Both the position numbers and the translations under genes were made by a program. A stretch of DNA of 64,000 bases from Abditibacterium sp. (GTDB lineage: Bacteria; Armatimonadota; Abditibacteriia; Abditibacteriales; Abditibacteriaceae), in NCBI GenBank assembly GCA_030448265.1, contig JAUJNG010000001.1, positions 338,490 to 402,489 on the forward strand, given 5' to 3'. The notes below the pieces were generated by a model. That model saw only the letters and a list, made by a program, of their open reading frames with translations, was not told where the DNA came from and made no database searches. Positions 53,392 through 61,032 of the stretch are shown in pieces; the first letter of the stretch is position 1; each line of letters begins with the position of its first letter.

Positions 53392-54312
53392 ATGACCCCA
53401 CCTACCACCACACTCCCGACATTCGGCGCAGCGGAAAGCCTTCCCGAATACCGTTACCCCGACACGCCGGAGCGACACGAACTGCTGCACGGCAAAGGCT
53501 ACTTCGTCGTGCGCGGCGTGCTCGACGCCGAAGACATCCGCGTCATCAAAGAGCGTCTGCGGATGATCTGCGAGAACATCGACTACTACCGCCAGCACAT
53601 CGGCATCATCCGCGAAGTCAAGGACGAAGCGCTGCGAAACCACCCCGACGCTTTGGTTCGCTTCGACTGGATCAACGAGATCGGCTTCCGCGACGCGGTG
53701 CTGTGGCAGCACGCCACCGCGCATCCGCGCCTGGTCGAAGTGGCCTGCCAGGTTGTTGGGCCGAACGTGTATCCGCTCAACGGCGGCGGTTTCTTCATGA
53801 AGCCGCCGCGCAGCCCCGCGAATGTGCCGTGGCATCAGGACGGCGGCCCGTTCAACATCGTCACCGCGTCGGGCGAGACGAGGAACCCGCTACTCTTCGA
53901 CTTCTGGCTCGGCGTGGATGCCGGCACGCGCGCCAACGGCTGCCTCAAACTGGTGCCGAACTCGCAAAAACGTGGTCGCGTCCAGCACGAGAGCAAAGGC
54001 GGCATCCTCTCCGAAATCGTGCCTGCCGAGCATGGTTTTAGCGAAGACGACATCGTGGCCATCGAAACCGAACCAGGCGACCTGATCGTGTGGCACCAGG
54101 ATATGTTTCACGGCTCCGACCGCAACACCACCGACCGGCAGCGCATCGGCAAAGCCAGCGTTTACATGGGCGGGCGCGAAGAACAGGTGGTGCGAAGCTG
54201 GTTTTCGGTCAACCAGCCCATGATGGCCACGCACAAATACCGCCCGCCCATCGCCTTGAAGGGCCAGCCGATGCCGCTCGATATGCCACTGCCGCCGCCG
54301 GTGGGACAGTAG
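53392..54312 (+). CDS. phytanoyl-CoA dioxygenase (PhyH)-family Fe(II)/2-oxoglutarate oxygenase
   Basis: A 306-aa cytoplasmic protein. The iron-binding facial triad is visible as VPWHQDGG (His148, Asp150) and WHQDMFHGSDRN (distal His240), with Arg of DRQRIGK as a likely 2-oxoglutarate anchor. Bacterial PhyH proteins hydroxylate diverse small molecules. Its start is 2 nt after a cytoplasmic sulfatase, so the two are almost surely co-expressed; oxidation of a sulfated or desulfated sugar or aglycone is a fair guess. The same family is common in planctomycete-type sulfatase clusters, as far as I recall. The exact substrate is unknown. Confidence 0.8.
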   Translation: MTPPTTTLPTFGAAESLPEYRYPDTPERHELLHGKGYFVVRGVLDAEDIRVIKERLRMICENIDYYRQHIGIIREVKDEALRNHPDALVRFDWINEIGFRDAVLWQHATAHPRLVEVACQVVGPNVYPLNGGGFFMKPPRSPANVPWHQDGGPFNIVTASGETRNPLLFDFWLGVDAGTRANGCLKLVPNSQKRGRVQHESKGGILSEIVPAEHGFSEDDIVAIETEPGDLIVWHQDMFHGSDRNTTDRQRIGKASVYMGGREEQVVRSWFSVNQPMMATHKYRPPIALKGQPMPLDMPLPPPVGQ

Positions 54313-54330
54313 AGGAAACACGGAATACGC

Positions 54331-56349
54331 ATGAAATCAAACGTTACTCTTTTTGTGCTGGCTGCGTTATGCTTGGGAGTCACGATGACAAATTTGCAGG
54401 CCGCGCCACCATCGCTACGCGAGCAGGTGTCGCTCAACGGCGAGTGGCCTCAGGGCGGAAAAGTGCCGGTTTACGACAGTCAGAATTCGGCTTTCAAAAC
54501 CCGAACCTACGAGCGTCAGGTCACCGTGCCAGCCGCTTGGAAGAACAAGCGCGTGAAACTGGAGTTCGGCGCCGTCAACCACTTCTGCGAGGTGTTCGTG
54601 GACGGCCAAAAAGTCGGCCAACACAACGGCGCCTGGATTCCCTTCAGCTTTGACATCACGCCATGGGTGAAACCTGGCCAAACCTTTTCCCTGCGCCTCG
54701 GTGTCAGGGGGAAAATGGTGCCGCCAACCGTCGTGGACGGGCAGGTCGTGTGGTGGATCGGACACAACGATCTCGATGATAAACGCTCCGGCATCGTGGA
54801 CGACGTATGGCTGCGAGCCTACGCGCCGGTGCATATCGAGGACGCTTTCATCCAGACCTCGACGCGCCGCAAGGCTTTGCGCGTCGAATATCAGGTCGTC
54901 AACGGCACCGACGCGCCGTGGCGTGGCGAGATTCTGGGGATGGTGCAGCGCGAAAAGGGCGCGGCGACCGAAAAGCAGCTTCGCCAGAGCGTCTTGCTGG
55001 CGCCGCGCGAGCGCAAAACGGTTGCGCTCGAAGCCGCGTGGAACGATGCCACGTTGTGGTGGCCGCACGATCCCCAGCTTTACATCTTGAAAAGCCGTCT
55101 CAGCGGCGCGGCTGGAGTGGACGAGGAGCAACGGCGCTTCGGTTTCCGCGAGTTCTGGACGCAGGGCACGCAGTTCCGTCTTAACGGCGTGCGCGTCAAC
55201 CTGCGCGGCGACTGGTGCGCCTACTCGCAGTATTGGGGCGCCATTCCCACTCCCGAAGTGCTGAGGCGCCACTACGAGGGCGTGCTGGCCACCAACTCCA
55301 ATATCTTGCGCTGGCACAAGCATCCCGCGCCCAAGTTCGCCTACGACATGGCCGACGAAATGGGCCTGATGATCCTGGCCGAATCGCCCGTTTACGCGCG
55401 CTCTTACCTCAAAAATATCGATCACGCGGCTTTCATCGCTCGCTGCAACGAGTTGATGCCCCCGATGATCAAGGGGCTGCGTAACCATCCCAGCATCGTG
55501 ATGTGGTCGGCGTGCAACGAGATGACGTTTAACTTCGCCGGCCCCTACGATCCGCTGCTGCTCAAAACGCTGGGCGATACCATCAACGCGCACGATCCGA
55601 CGCGCCCCGTCTCTTACGATGGCGACCCCAAAGTGCCTGGCCCCGTCGCCAACTTCCACTATCCCGAAGGCTACGAGAAGAATCCGCAAGGCGACTCTTA
55701 CACCGCATGGAAGAAGGCGCAGTCTCCCGACCGTCCCACTTACTACGGCGAAATCCTGGCGGTGCGGCCTGGCAAGAACGACAACGGCTGGTGGATCGGC
55801 ATCTGGCCGCGCGGCCTGCGCTATCAGCAAGTGGCGGGCATCGCGCCGCGCGTCTATTACGCCGGTTCGCGCATCAGCAGGGAACAGGAAGAGTTGCAAC
55901 GATTGGCGTATCATCCCAACGCGCTTTTCGACATCACCTACGACAAACTGGGCATCGCGCCCTACAAAGACAATGTTCTTCCCGAACTGAAGGCGGGAGA
56001 AACCGTGACGCGCCCACTTGCGCTCTTCAACGATGACCTGCGCGATGAACGGGTGCGCGCTCGCGTCACGCTCAAAATTGGCGGGCGCGAATTCGCCAGC
56101 GGGCGGCTTGACGTGGCGGTGCCCGTCGGCGAGCACCGCGATCTCACAGCGACTTTCCAGGTGCCCTACGCTGCGGGCGAGACCTTGGAAGTGTTCTACA
56201 GCACCGAAAAAGCGGGCGGGCAACGCTTTGAGGAGAAGAAGCTGTTTCGCATTCGGGAAACGGGACAGACCGGCACCAGTGGGCGCGAAGTGCGCCTGGA
56301 ATTGTCCGCGCCTCAAGAAGTCACATCGGCTCCTGCGCTTCCCGAATAA
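54331..56349 (+). CDS. secreted GH2-family glycosidase
   Basis: A 672-aa protein with signal peptide (MKSNVTLFVLAALCLGVTMTNLQAAP). Domain order is that of GH2: a jelly-roll sugar-binding domain (KRVKLEFGAVNHFCEVFVDG, WIPFSFDITPWV), an Ig-like domain, then a TIM barrel from FRLNGVRVNLRGDW. HPSIVMWSACNEM gives acid/base Glu397 and RPTYYGEILAV gives a candidate nucleophile Glu474. GH2 includes beta-galactosidases, beta-mannosidases and beta-glucuronidases; I cannot choose. It is short for the family and lacks the large C-terminal domains of LacZ. It lies between the dioxygenase and the last sulfatase. Confidence 0.75.
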   Translation: MKSNVTLFVLAALCLGVTMTNLQAAPPSLREQVSLNGEWPQGGKVPVYDSQNSAFKTRTYERQVTVPAAWKNKRVKLEFGAVNHFCEVFVDGQKVGQHNGAWIPFSFDITPWVKPGQTFSLRLGVRGKMVPPTVVDGQVVWWIGHNDLDDKRSGIVDDVWLRAYAPVHIEDAFIQTSTRRKALRVEYQVVNGTDAPWRGEILGMVQREKGAATEKQLRQSVLLAPRERKTVALEAAWNDATLWWPHDPQLYILKSRLSGAAGVDEEQRRFGFREFWTQGTQFRLNGVRVNLRGDWCAYSQYWGAIPTPEVLRRHYEGVLATNSNILRWHKHPAPKFAYDMADEMGLMILAESPVYARSYLKNIDHAAFIARCNELMPPMIKGLRNHPSIVMWSACNEMTFNFAGPYDPLLLKTLGDTINAHDPTRPVSYDGDPKVPGPVANFHYPEGYEKNPQGDSYTAWKKAQSPDRPTYYGEILAVRPGKNDNGWWIGIWPRGLRYQQVAGIAPRVYYAGSRISREQEELQRLAYHPNALFDITYDKLGIAPYKDNVLPELKAGETVTRPLALFNDDLRDERVRARVTLKIGGREFASGRLDVAVPVGEHRDLTATFQVPYAAGETLEVFYSTEKAGGQRFEEKKLFRIRETGQTGTSGREVRLELSAPQEVTSAPALPE

Positions 56350-56404
56350 ATCCCAGCAGCGACCAATTCGCCTTGCCCCAACGGAAAAGGAAACTCAAAC
56401 CACC

Positions 56405-57847
56405 ATGGAATCACGCCCCAACATCTTGTTCATCATGTCCGACGACCACGCGGCGCACGCCATCAGCGCCTACGGCAGCCGCATCAACCAGACGCCGCAC
56501 CTCGACCGCATCGCGCAGGGCGGGCTGCGCCTCGACAACTGCTTTTGCACCAACTCGATCTGCACGCCCTCGCGCGCCTCGATTCTCACCGGCCAATACG
56601 GCCATGTCACCGGCGTCAAGGGCTGGGAGCCGCTCGACAACCGGCGTCCAATTCAACTGCAAAAGCTGCTGCAAGGCGCGGGCTACGCGACGGCGATCTT
56701 TGGCAAATGGCATCTGGGTTGCGGCTTGACCGACAGCGTGTGGAAAGACGACAATCGCGCCCCTGGCGCCGTGCCCGCCGACCCCGCCGGTTTCGATGAG
56801 TGGTGCGTTTTACCTGGCCAGGGCCTCTATTTCGATCCGCAGTTCCACACCGCGCAGGGCACGGTGCGACACGAAGGCTACGTCAGCGACATTGTCACCG
56901 ACCTGTCGCTGGATTGGCTTGAACAGAAACGCGACCACGACAAGCCGTTTTTCCTGTGCGTCCACCACAAGGCGCCGCACCGTGAGTGGGAGCCTGGCCC
57001 CGCCTATCAGCACCTCTACGAAGACGAAGAAATCCCGCAACCAGAAACCTTCAACGACAATTATACGGGCCGTCCCGCCGCCGCCGCCGCCAAAATGCGG
57101 ATTCTGGGCGATCTGGAGCGCAAAGACGTGAAAGCCGACCCGCCCGACGGCTTGTCCGAGGCCGAATTAAAAAACTGGTATTACCAGCGTTACATCAAGG
57201 ATTATCTGCGCTGCGTGGCCTCGGTGGACGCTTCGGTCGGGCGTTTGCTGGGCTATCTCGATCAGAACGGCCTCGCCGAAAATACCATCGTGATTTACAC
57301 CAGCGACCAGGGCTTTTTTCTGGGCGATCACGGCTGGTATGACAAGCGCTTCATCTACGAGGAATCGCTGCGGATGCCGTTTCTGCTGCGCTACCCGCAC
57401 GAAATCGCCGCCGGAGGCGTGGGCGAAGCGATGCTCACCAACACCGATTTCGCGCCCACACTGCTCGACTTCGCCGGAATCGAGACGCCGCGCGAGATGC
57501 AGGGCACCAGCGCGCGCGCCATGCTGCGCGGCCAGACGCCGCCAGGGTGGCAGAAGGCGCTTTACTACCGCTACTGGAACAACGGCGGGCACGGCGTCGC
57601 GGCGCACTATGGAGTGCGAACCCTCACCCACAAGCTGATTTACTTCTACTCCCTGCCGCTCGGCACGCACAACAGTTCCGACTCGCCCGCACTCGAACCG
57701 TATTGGGAACTGTTCGATTTAACGCAAGACCCGCAGGAACTCAACAACATCTACGGCGATCCGGCTAATGCGGACTTGGTGCGCGAGTTGAAAAGAGAGT
57801 TGGAGCGCCTTCAAACGCAACTCGGCGATGAGCGGATCCACGGCTAA
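56405..57847 (+). CDS. cytoplasmic Cys-type sulfatase
   Basis: A 480-aa sulfatase. The ATG at 56405 begins the fold directly (MESRPNILFIMSDDHAAHAI); an open frame upstream is inside the GH2 gene in another phase and is not used. CTPSRASILTG gives Cys53; FGKWHLG and YTSDQGFFLGDHGWYDKR carry the other active-site residues, with Gln in place of the usual His after SD. It resembles N-sulfoglucosamine sulfohydrolase or choline-type branches in layout, but the substrate is not clear. It lacks a signal peptide. It is the last gene of the glycan region. Confidence 0.8.
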   Translation: MESRPNILFIMSDDHAAHAISAYGSRINQTPHLDRIAQGGLRLDNCFCTNSICTPSRASILTGQYGHVTGVKGWEPLDNRRPIQLQKLLQGAGYATAIFGKWHLGCGLTDSVWKDDNRAPGAVPADPAGFDEWCVLPGQGLYFDPQFHTAQGTVRHEGYVSDIVTDLSLDWLEQKRDHDKPFFLCVHHKAPHREWEPGPAYQHLYEDEEIPQPETFNDNYTGRPAAAAAKMRILGDLERKDVKADPPDGLSEAELKNWYYQRYIKDYLRCVASVDASVGRLLGYLDQNGLAENTIVIYTSDQGFFLGDHGWYDKRFIYEESLRMPFLLRYPHEIAAGGVGEAMLTNTDFAPTLLDFAGIETPREMQGTSARAMLRGQTPPGWQKALYYRYWNNGGHGVAAHYGVRTLTHKLIYFYSLPLGTHNSSDSPALEPYWELFDLTQDPQELNNIYGDPANADLVRELKRELERLQTQLGDERIHG

Positions 57848-57885
57848 ACGTCTGCGGATTTGGCAGGCAATAGGATGAGAAACTT

Positions 57886-57912
57886 TTAACCGCAGAGGCG
57901 CAAAGACGCGGA
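57886..57912 (+). repeat. half copy of a dispersed repeat (TTAACCGCAGAGGCGCAAAG type)
   Basis: Twenty-seven nt matching the left end of the palindrome family seen complete at 4989-5085 (AACC-CAGAG-C-AGA pattern). The right arm is missing here, so it cannot fold alone. Confidence 0.55.
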
Positions 57913-57938
57913 AAAGATAAGGGAAAAGCCATAAAAAG

Positions 57939-58160
57939 TTGGAGAGCGTGCGAGTATTTCTGGAGAAACTCGCATCTTCAATTGAGGGCGAGGCTGAGGT
58001 TCAAGTGAGTTGGGAGACGAAGCGGCGCGCCATCGAAGCGCTGGTGGAGAAGATCACCGTGCGCTCGCATCTCGACCCGACTGACTCGCGCGGGCGCCGT
58101 CGCATCCACACGTTGTGCATCAAATACAACTTCGAGGATCCAAGGCCGAGCGCAGGAAGC
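57939..58160 (+). pseudogene. C-terminal fragment of a serine recombinase
   Basis: Translation from the TTG at 57939 gives SSIEGEAEVQVSWETKRRAI, then EALVEKITVRSHL and HTLCIKYNF. This is the end of large serine recombinases (SWexKRxxVExLVxxIxV...IxYxF). The catalytic N-terminal domain and zinc-ribbon region are missing. After about 58160 the frame has no recognisable similarity. It is a relic of an integrated element at the border between the glycan region and housekeeping genes. Confidence 0.5.
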
Positions 58161-58562
58161 GCAGATGGTCTGGTGCTCGAAAAAGAGCAGGTGGTTGGCG
58201 GCACCTACCTCACGCTGCAACGCGACTCCCACGCCAACCTGGTGCGTGCCGTGCTGGAGAACGCGCCCGACCTCACGCTGGGCGGGGTGGGCGCGCAGCT
58301 TCAGCCAACACGGTTTCTACTTGAACGCCCTGCAAACCCTGGTGCCGGCAATTTACAAATCTGCCAGTGCATCCGCCTCTGCCATTACCCCCGCGCCAGA
58401 TGCCGGCGCTTTGCTTCGAGCCGCCGGTGGCCTGGACGATTCGTCGCGATTGCTCTTTAGATGATTTCCAAGACCACTTGAGAGAATCTTCGTCTCCAGC
58501 AAAATTGCCTTCTGGCTGACCGAAGTGTGGCTCATGCCAGGACTGAAGATTGAATCCACATA

Positions 58563-58716
58563 AGAATCAGTTTGAAAAGTCGGTAGCTGTTGGTCAAGCG
58601 GTTTGTAGGGGTGCCGCGAGGCGCGTTTGGAAAGCGTAAGAGTTGATCCAAACGCGCCTCGCGGCACCCCTACAAACCGCTCTATAAACCGCAAAAGGAC
58701 TTTTCAAACTGATTCT
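58563..58716. repeat. nested inverted repeat (19-bp outer, 35-bp inner arms)
   Basis: Outer arms 58563-58581 and 58698-58716 are perfect 19-bp reverse complements (AGAATCAGTTTGAAAAGTC). Inside, 58597-58631 and 58647-58681 are perfect 35-bp arms (including TAGGGGTGCCGCGAGGCGCG) around a 15-nt loop. The pair-in-pair layout looks like one palindromic repeat inserted into another, or a small non-autonomous element. Confidence 0.85.
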
Positions 58717-58863
58717 AAGAGGCATCGGCCTTGGTGCATCGTGTTGCCAATGTGAAAATAACCGACGCCGCAGAGCTACCGGAGTTTGCTGCTGCAATAC
58801 AACGGTGGCAGCCCTGACCCAGATGCCTTCACGCTGAGCATTTCCGGCAGCGACCAGGCTTTA

Positions 58864-58991
58864 ATGGCCACAAAAAGGCACAAAAAGCACAACAGGGTTT
58901 TGTCGAAACAGCAACTTTGAAGGATCGAGCCTTTCTCTCTTTCCTAAAAATAACAGTTTCGACAAAACCCTGTTGTGCTTTTTGTGGCCAT
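58864..58991. repeat. inverted repeat with 31-bp perfect arms
   Basis: Arms 58879-58909 and 58956-58986 are perfect reverse complements (CACAAAAAGCACAACAGGGT...). A flanking ATGGCCA (58864-58870) pairs with TGGCCAT (58985-58991) if a 10-nt insertion in the left arm is looped out. The loop is 46 nt. It is AT-richer than the genome around it and lies 77 nt before rpsT. Confidence 0.85.
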
Positions 58992-59068
58992 TCAAACGTG
59001 ATTGATTGCGCGGTGCTCTTCGTTGAGTTAAAATTTTCGCGGTTCAATCCCAAGAGAGTCGAAAAGTC

Positions 59069-59301
59069 ATGCCCAATTTACCATCCGCCAAAAAACGTCT
59101 GCGCCAGGACGCCAAGAAACGCCTCCGCAATCAGGCCGCCAAGACGCGCATTAAAACCGAAGTCAAAAAAGCGCTCGCCGGAACCGATAACCTCGCCGTC
59201 AGCGTGATTGACCGCGCCGCCGCCAAAGGCATCATCCACAAAAACGCCGCCGCGCGCAAAAAAGCCGCCTCGCCAAACGTCTGGCGACCGCAACCGCGTA
59301 A
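59069..59301 (+). CDS. rpsT: 30S ribosomal protein S20, apparent frameshift
   Basis: The first ~65 codons read a normal S20 (MPNLPSAKKRLRQDAKKRLR, VIDRAAAKGIIHKNAAARKK). The frame then runs on as ASPNVWRPQ..., which is not S20. If the six-A run at 59258-59263 had seven As, the end would read RKKSRLAKRLATATA and stop at 59299-59301, the family's normal C-terminus and length (~77 aa). A one-base loss in a homopolymer is therefore very likely: a sequencing error, or A-run slippage during transcription. S20 binds 16S rRNA early in assembly and is normally kept intact. An intrinsic terminator follows. Confidence 0.85.
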
Positions 59302-59320
59302 TTTTTCGCGAAATCCTCCA

Positions 59321-59349
59321 AACGCTCCGCTTTTGCGGGGCGTTTTTGG
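59321..59349 (+). terminator. rho-independent terminator of rpsT
   Basis: AACGCTCCGC (59321-59330) pairs with GCGGGGCGTT (59335-59344), with one G-T wobble and a TTTT loop, followed by TTTGGTTT. It sits 19 nt after the corrected rpsT stop, which itself supports that stop over the longer frame. Confidence 0.8.
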
Positions 59350-59356
59350 TTTGTCG

Positions 59357-59438
59357 AGAACGCGAAGCGTCAGCGAGTGAGGCCTGACTGCAACTTTCAA
59401 TTCACAGTCAGGCCTCACTCGCTGACGCTTCGCGTTCT
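59357..59438. repeat. perfect 34-bp inverted repeat abutting yggS
   Basis: Arms 59357-59390 and 59405-59438 (AGAACGCGAAGCGTCAGCGA... and its complement) are perfect, with a 14-nt loop. The right arm ends 8 nt before the yggS ATG, where a ribosome-binding site would be; none is visible. Confidence 0.9.
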
Positions 59439-59446
59439 TCACTCTG

Positions 59447-60115
59447 ATGCAACTTATCCGAACCCGCATCGAAGCCGCCTGCGCCCGCGCCGGACGCGAC
59501 AGTTCGAGCGTGACTCTCATCGGCGCCTCGAAAACCGTTTCCGCCGCGCGGTTGGAAGAATTTTTCGCGGCGGGACTGCGCGATTTCGGCGAAAATTACG
59601 TGGCCGAAGGCGTTGAAAAAGTCCGCCACTTTCAAGAGCGCGATTTGAACGCGATCTGGCACTTCATCGGCGCGCTGCAAAGCAACAAAGCGCGTCAGGC
59701 CGTCGCGCATTTCGACCTCATTCACTCGCTCGACCGCTTGAGTCTGGCGCGCGAACTCGACAAAGAAGCGCGCAAATTCGGCAAAATTCAGCGCGTTTTG
59801 ATTCAGGTCAATGTGGGAAACGAAGCCTCGAAAGCCGGAATCGCACCCGCTGCACTTCCCACATTTCTGAATGACATTTCCCGTTTGGAAAACCTGCAAG
59901 TCGAAGGTTTGATGTCGCTCCCGCCCTTTCGGAAAAACCCCGAAGATTCGCGCCCCTTTCATCGCTTGCTGCGCGAACTGCGAGCAGCACTCCCGTCTTC
60001 CGTATTCCGTCTCCCTGATTTAAGCATGGGAATGTCGAATGATTTTGAGATTGCCATCGAAGAGGGTGCCACGATGGTGCGCGTTGGCACTGCACTTTTT
60101 GGCGCGAGAGGTTAA
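59447..60115 (+). CDS. yggS: YggS-family PLP homeostasis protein
   Basis: A 222-aa single-domain TIM-barrel protein that holds pyridoxal phosphate and keeps vitamin B6 and amino-acid pools balanced; it has no known enzymatic activity. The PLP lysine is Lys29 in IGASKTVSA. Family blocks LRDFGENYV, WHFIGALQSNKA, VNVGNEASKAG and LSMGMSNDFEIAIEEGATMV are all present. In many Gram-positive bacteria and cyanobacteria the gene lies beside sepF and proC, as here. Translation start is at ATG 59447, preceded by a long hairpin instead of a clear ribosome-binding site. A 7-bp hairpin (60126-60142) follows the stop. Confidence 0.9.
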   Translation: MQLIRTRIEAACARAGRDSSSVTLIGASKTVSAARLEEFFAAGLRDFGENYVAEGVEKVRHFQERDLNAIWHFIGALQSNKARQAVAHFDLIHSLDRLSLARELDKEARKFGKIQRVLIQVNVGNEASKAGIAPAALPTFLNDISRLENLQVEGLMSLPPFRKNPEDSRPFHRLLRELRAALPSSVFRLPDLSMGMSNDFEIAIEEGATMVRVGTALFGARG

Positions 60116-60208
60116 ACTGCGCGGCAACGTTTTTCAAACGTTTTCACCGCAGCCGCTTCAATCGCAGCAACAACCGAAAAATTCAACGCAGCACAGGAGA
60201 CAGCACCA

Positions 60209-60904
60209 ATGAGCGCTTTAAAAAGTGTCACTCAGGGTTTCCGCAACCTCTGGGGAGCCGCAGACGAAGACGAAGAAGACGCGCCCGAAACCTCGCCGGC
60301 GCGCGAAGCCTCCACCTCCGAAACCGAAAATCCTTACCGCGCCCGTTCGCAGTCCTCGCGTGCGGGCGAATCGCCACGCGCCGAGAGCTCCGAAGAACGC
60401 TCCAGTGACGATGTCAGCGCCCGCCGCAGCGAACGCTACGAACGCATGGCCTCGCGCGAATCGAGCTACGGCTCTGATTCGTCCTACGGCGGGCCAGGCG
60501 CGCGGCGTTTGCGCTCGGTCTCGATGCCGCTTCGGGCCACGCGCGAGAAGAATATCTACACGCTCAAACCCAAATCGCTCGACGAGTCGGCGGTGGCGGC
60601 GGATTATCTCAAAACCGGCTGCGCCGTGGTCGTCAACCTCGAAGAAATCGAGCAGACCATCGCGATTCGCATCATCGACTTCATGAGCGGCGTGTGCTAC
60701 GGCCTCGAAAACCAGGGCCACGCCATGAAACTGGGCGAAAAAATCTTCCTCTTCACCCCAGGCGATTTCGAATTGTCCTCCGACGAACTCGACTACGCCG
60801 AAAACCGCGACCTGATTTTCAAAGACGTAGTTCCCGAACTCGCACCCCCGCCGCCCCCCGCGCCCGCGCCGACCGACGCCGAACGCCGTTCGTGGGAACG
60901 CTGA
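60209..60904 (+). CDS. sepF: cell division protein SepF
   Basis: A 231-aa protein. SepF anchors and bundles FtsZ at the septum in bacteria lacking FtsA-type anchoring. The N-terminus (MSALKSVTQGFRNLWGAADE) is the expected membrane-binding amphipathic helix. A long disordered linker rich in Ser, Glu and Arg (residues ~25-110) follows. The C-terminal SepF domain has LKPKSLDESAVAADYLKTGC, VVVNLEEIEQTIAIRIIDFM and SGVCYGLENQGHAMKLGEKI. GGAG lies 7 nt before the ATG. The linker is longer than in Bacillus SepF (~150 aa total), and the end has a proline run (PPPPPAPAP). Confidence 0.9.
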   Translation: MSALKSVTQGFRNLWGAADEDEEDAPETSPAREASTSETENPYRARSQSSRAGESPRAESSEERSSDDVSARRSERYERMASRESSYGSDSSYGGPGARRLRSVSMPLRATREKNIYTLKPKSLDESAVAADYLKTGCAVVVNLEEIEQTIAIRIIDFMSGVCYGLENQGHAMKLGEKIFLFTPGDFELSSDELDYAENRDLIFKDVVPELAPPPPPAPAPTDAERRSWER

Positions 60905-60908
60905 ACTT

Positions 60909-61025
60909 AGCGGAGGAGCAGAGGAGCGGAGGAGCGGAGGAGTAAGGGGTGTTGGAGCGAACACGACGTCATTTTCGCTCTTATGTTCCTTCTCCTCCGC
61001 TCCTCCGCTCCTCTGCTCCTCCGCT
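60909..61025. repeat. perfect 34-bp inverted repeat between sepF and proC
   Basis: Arms 60909-60942 and 60992-61025 (AGCGGAGGAGCAGAGGAGCG... and its complement) are perfect around a 49-nt loop. The loop has its own small stem (GAGCGAA/TTCGCTC). The right arm is pyrimidine-rich and ends 7 nt before the proC ATG, leaving no purine ribosome-binding site. Confidence 0.9.
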
Positions 61026-61032
61026 TCCCCCT

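Larger units (their letters stand above)
58161..59068. other. gene-poor seam with hairpin repeats
   Basis: About 900 nt with no gene I can support. It holds two long inverted repeats listed separately (58563-58716 and 58864-58991) and unclassifiable debris between (58200-58460, 58740-58855). The strand run before rpsT at 58992-59068 is AT-richer than its surroundings (TTGAGTTAAAATTTTCGCG) and could hold the rpsT promoter, though no consensus pair is clear. Confidence 0.5.

Noticed and set aside
58353-58694. A 113-codon minus-strand frame in the seam before rpsT
   Set aside because: Its N-terminal part is the inner palindrome (58597-58681) and the rest has no family resemblance.
59302-59380. 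S20 extended to 103 residues
   Set aside because: The added residues (SPNVWRPQPRNFS...) do not resemble S20 and the frame would run through the terminator and into the inverted repeat.
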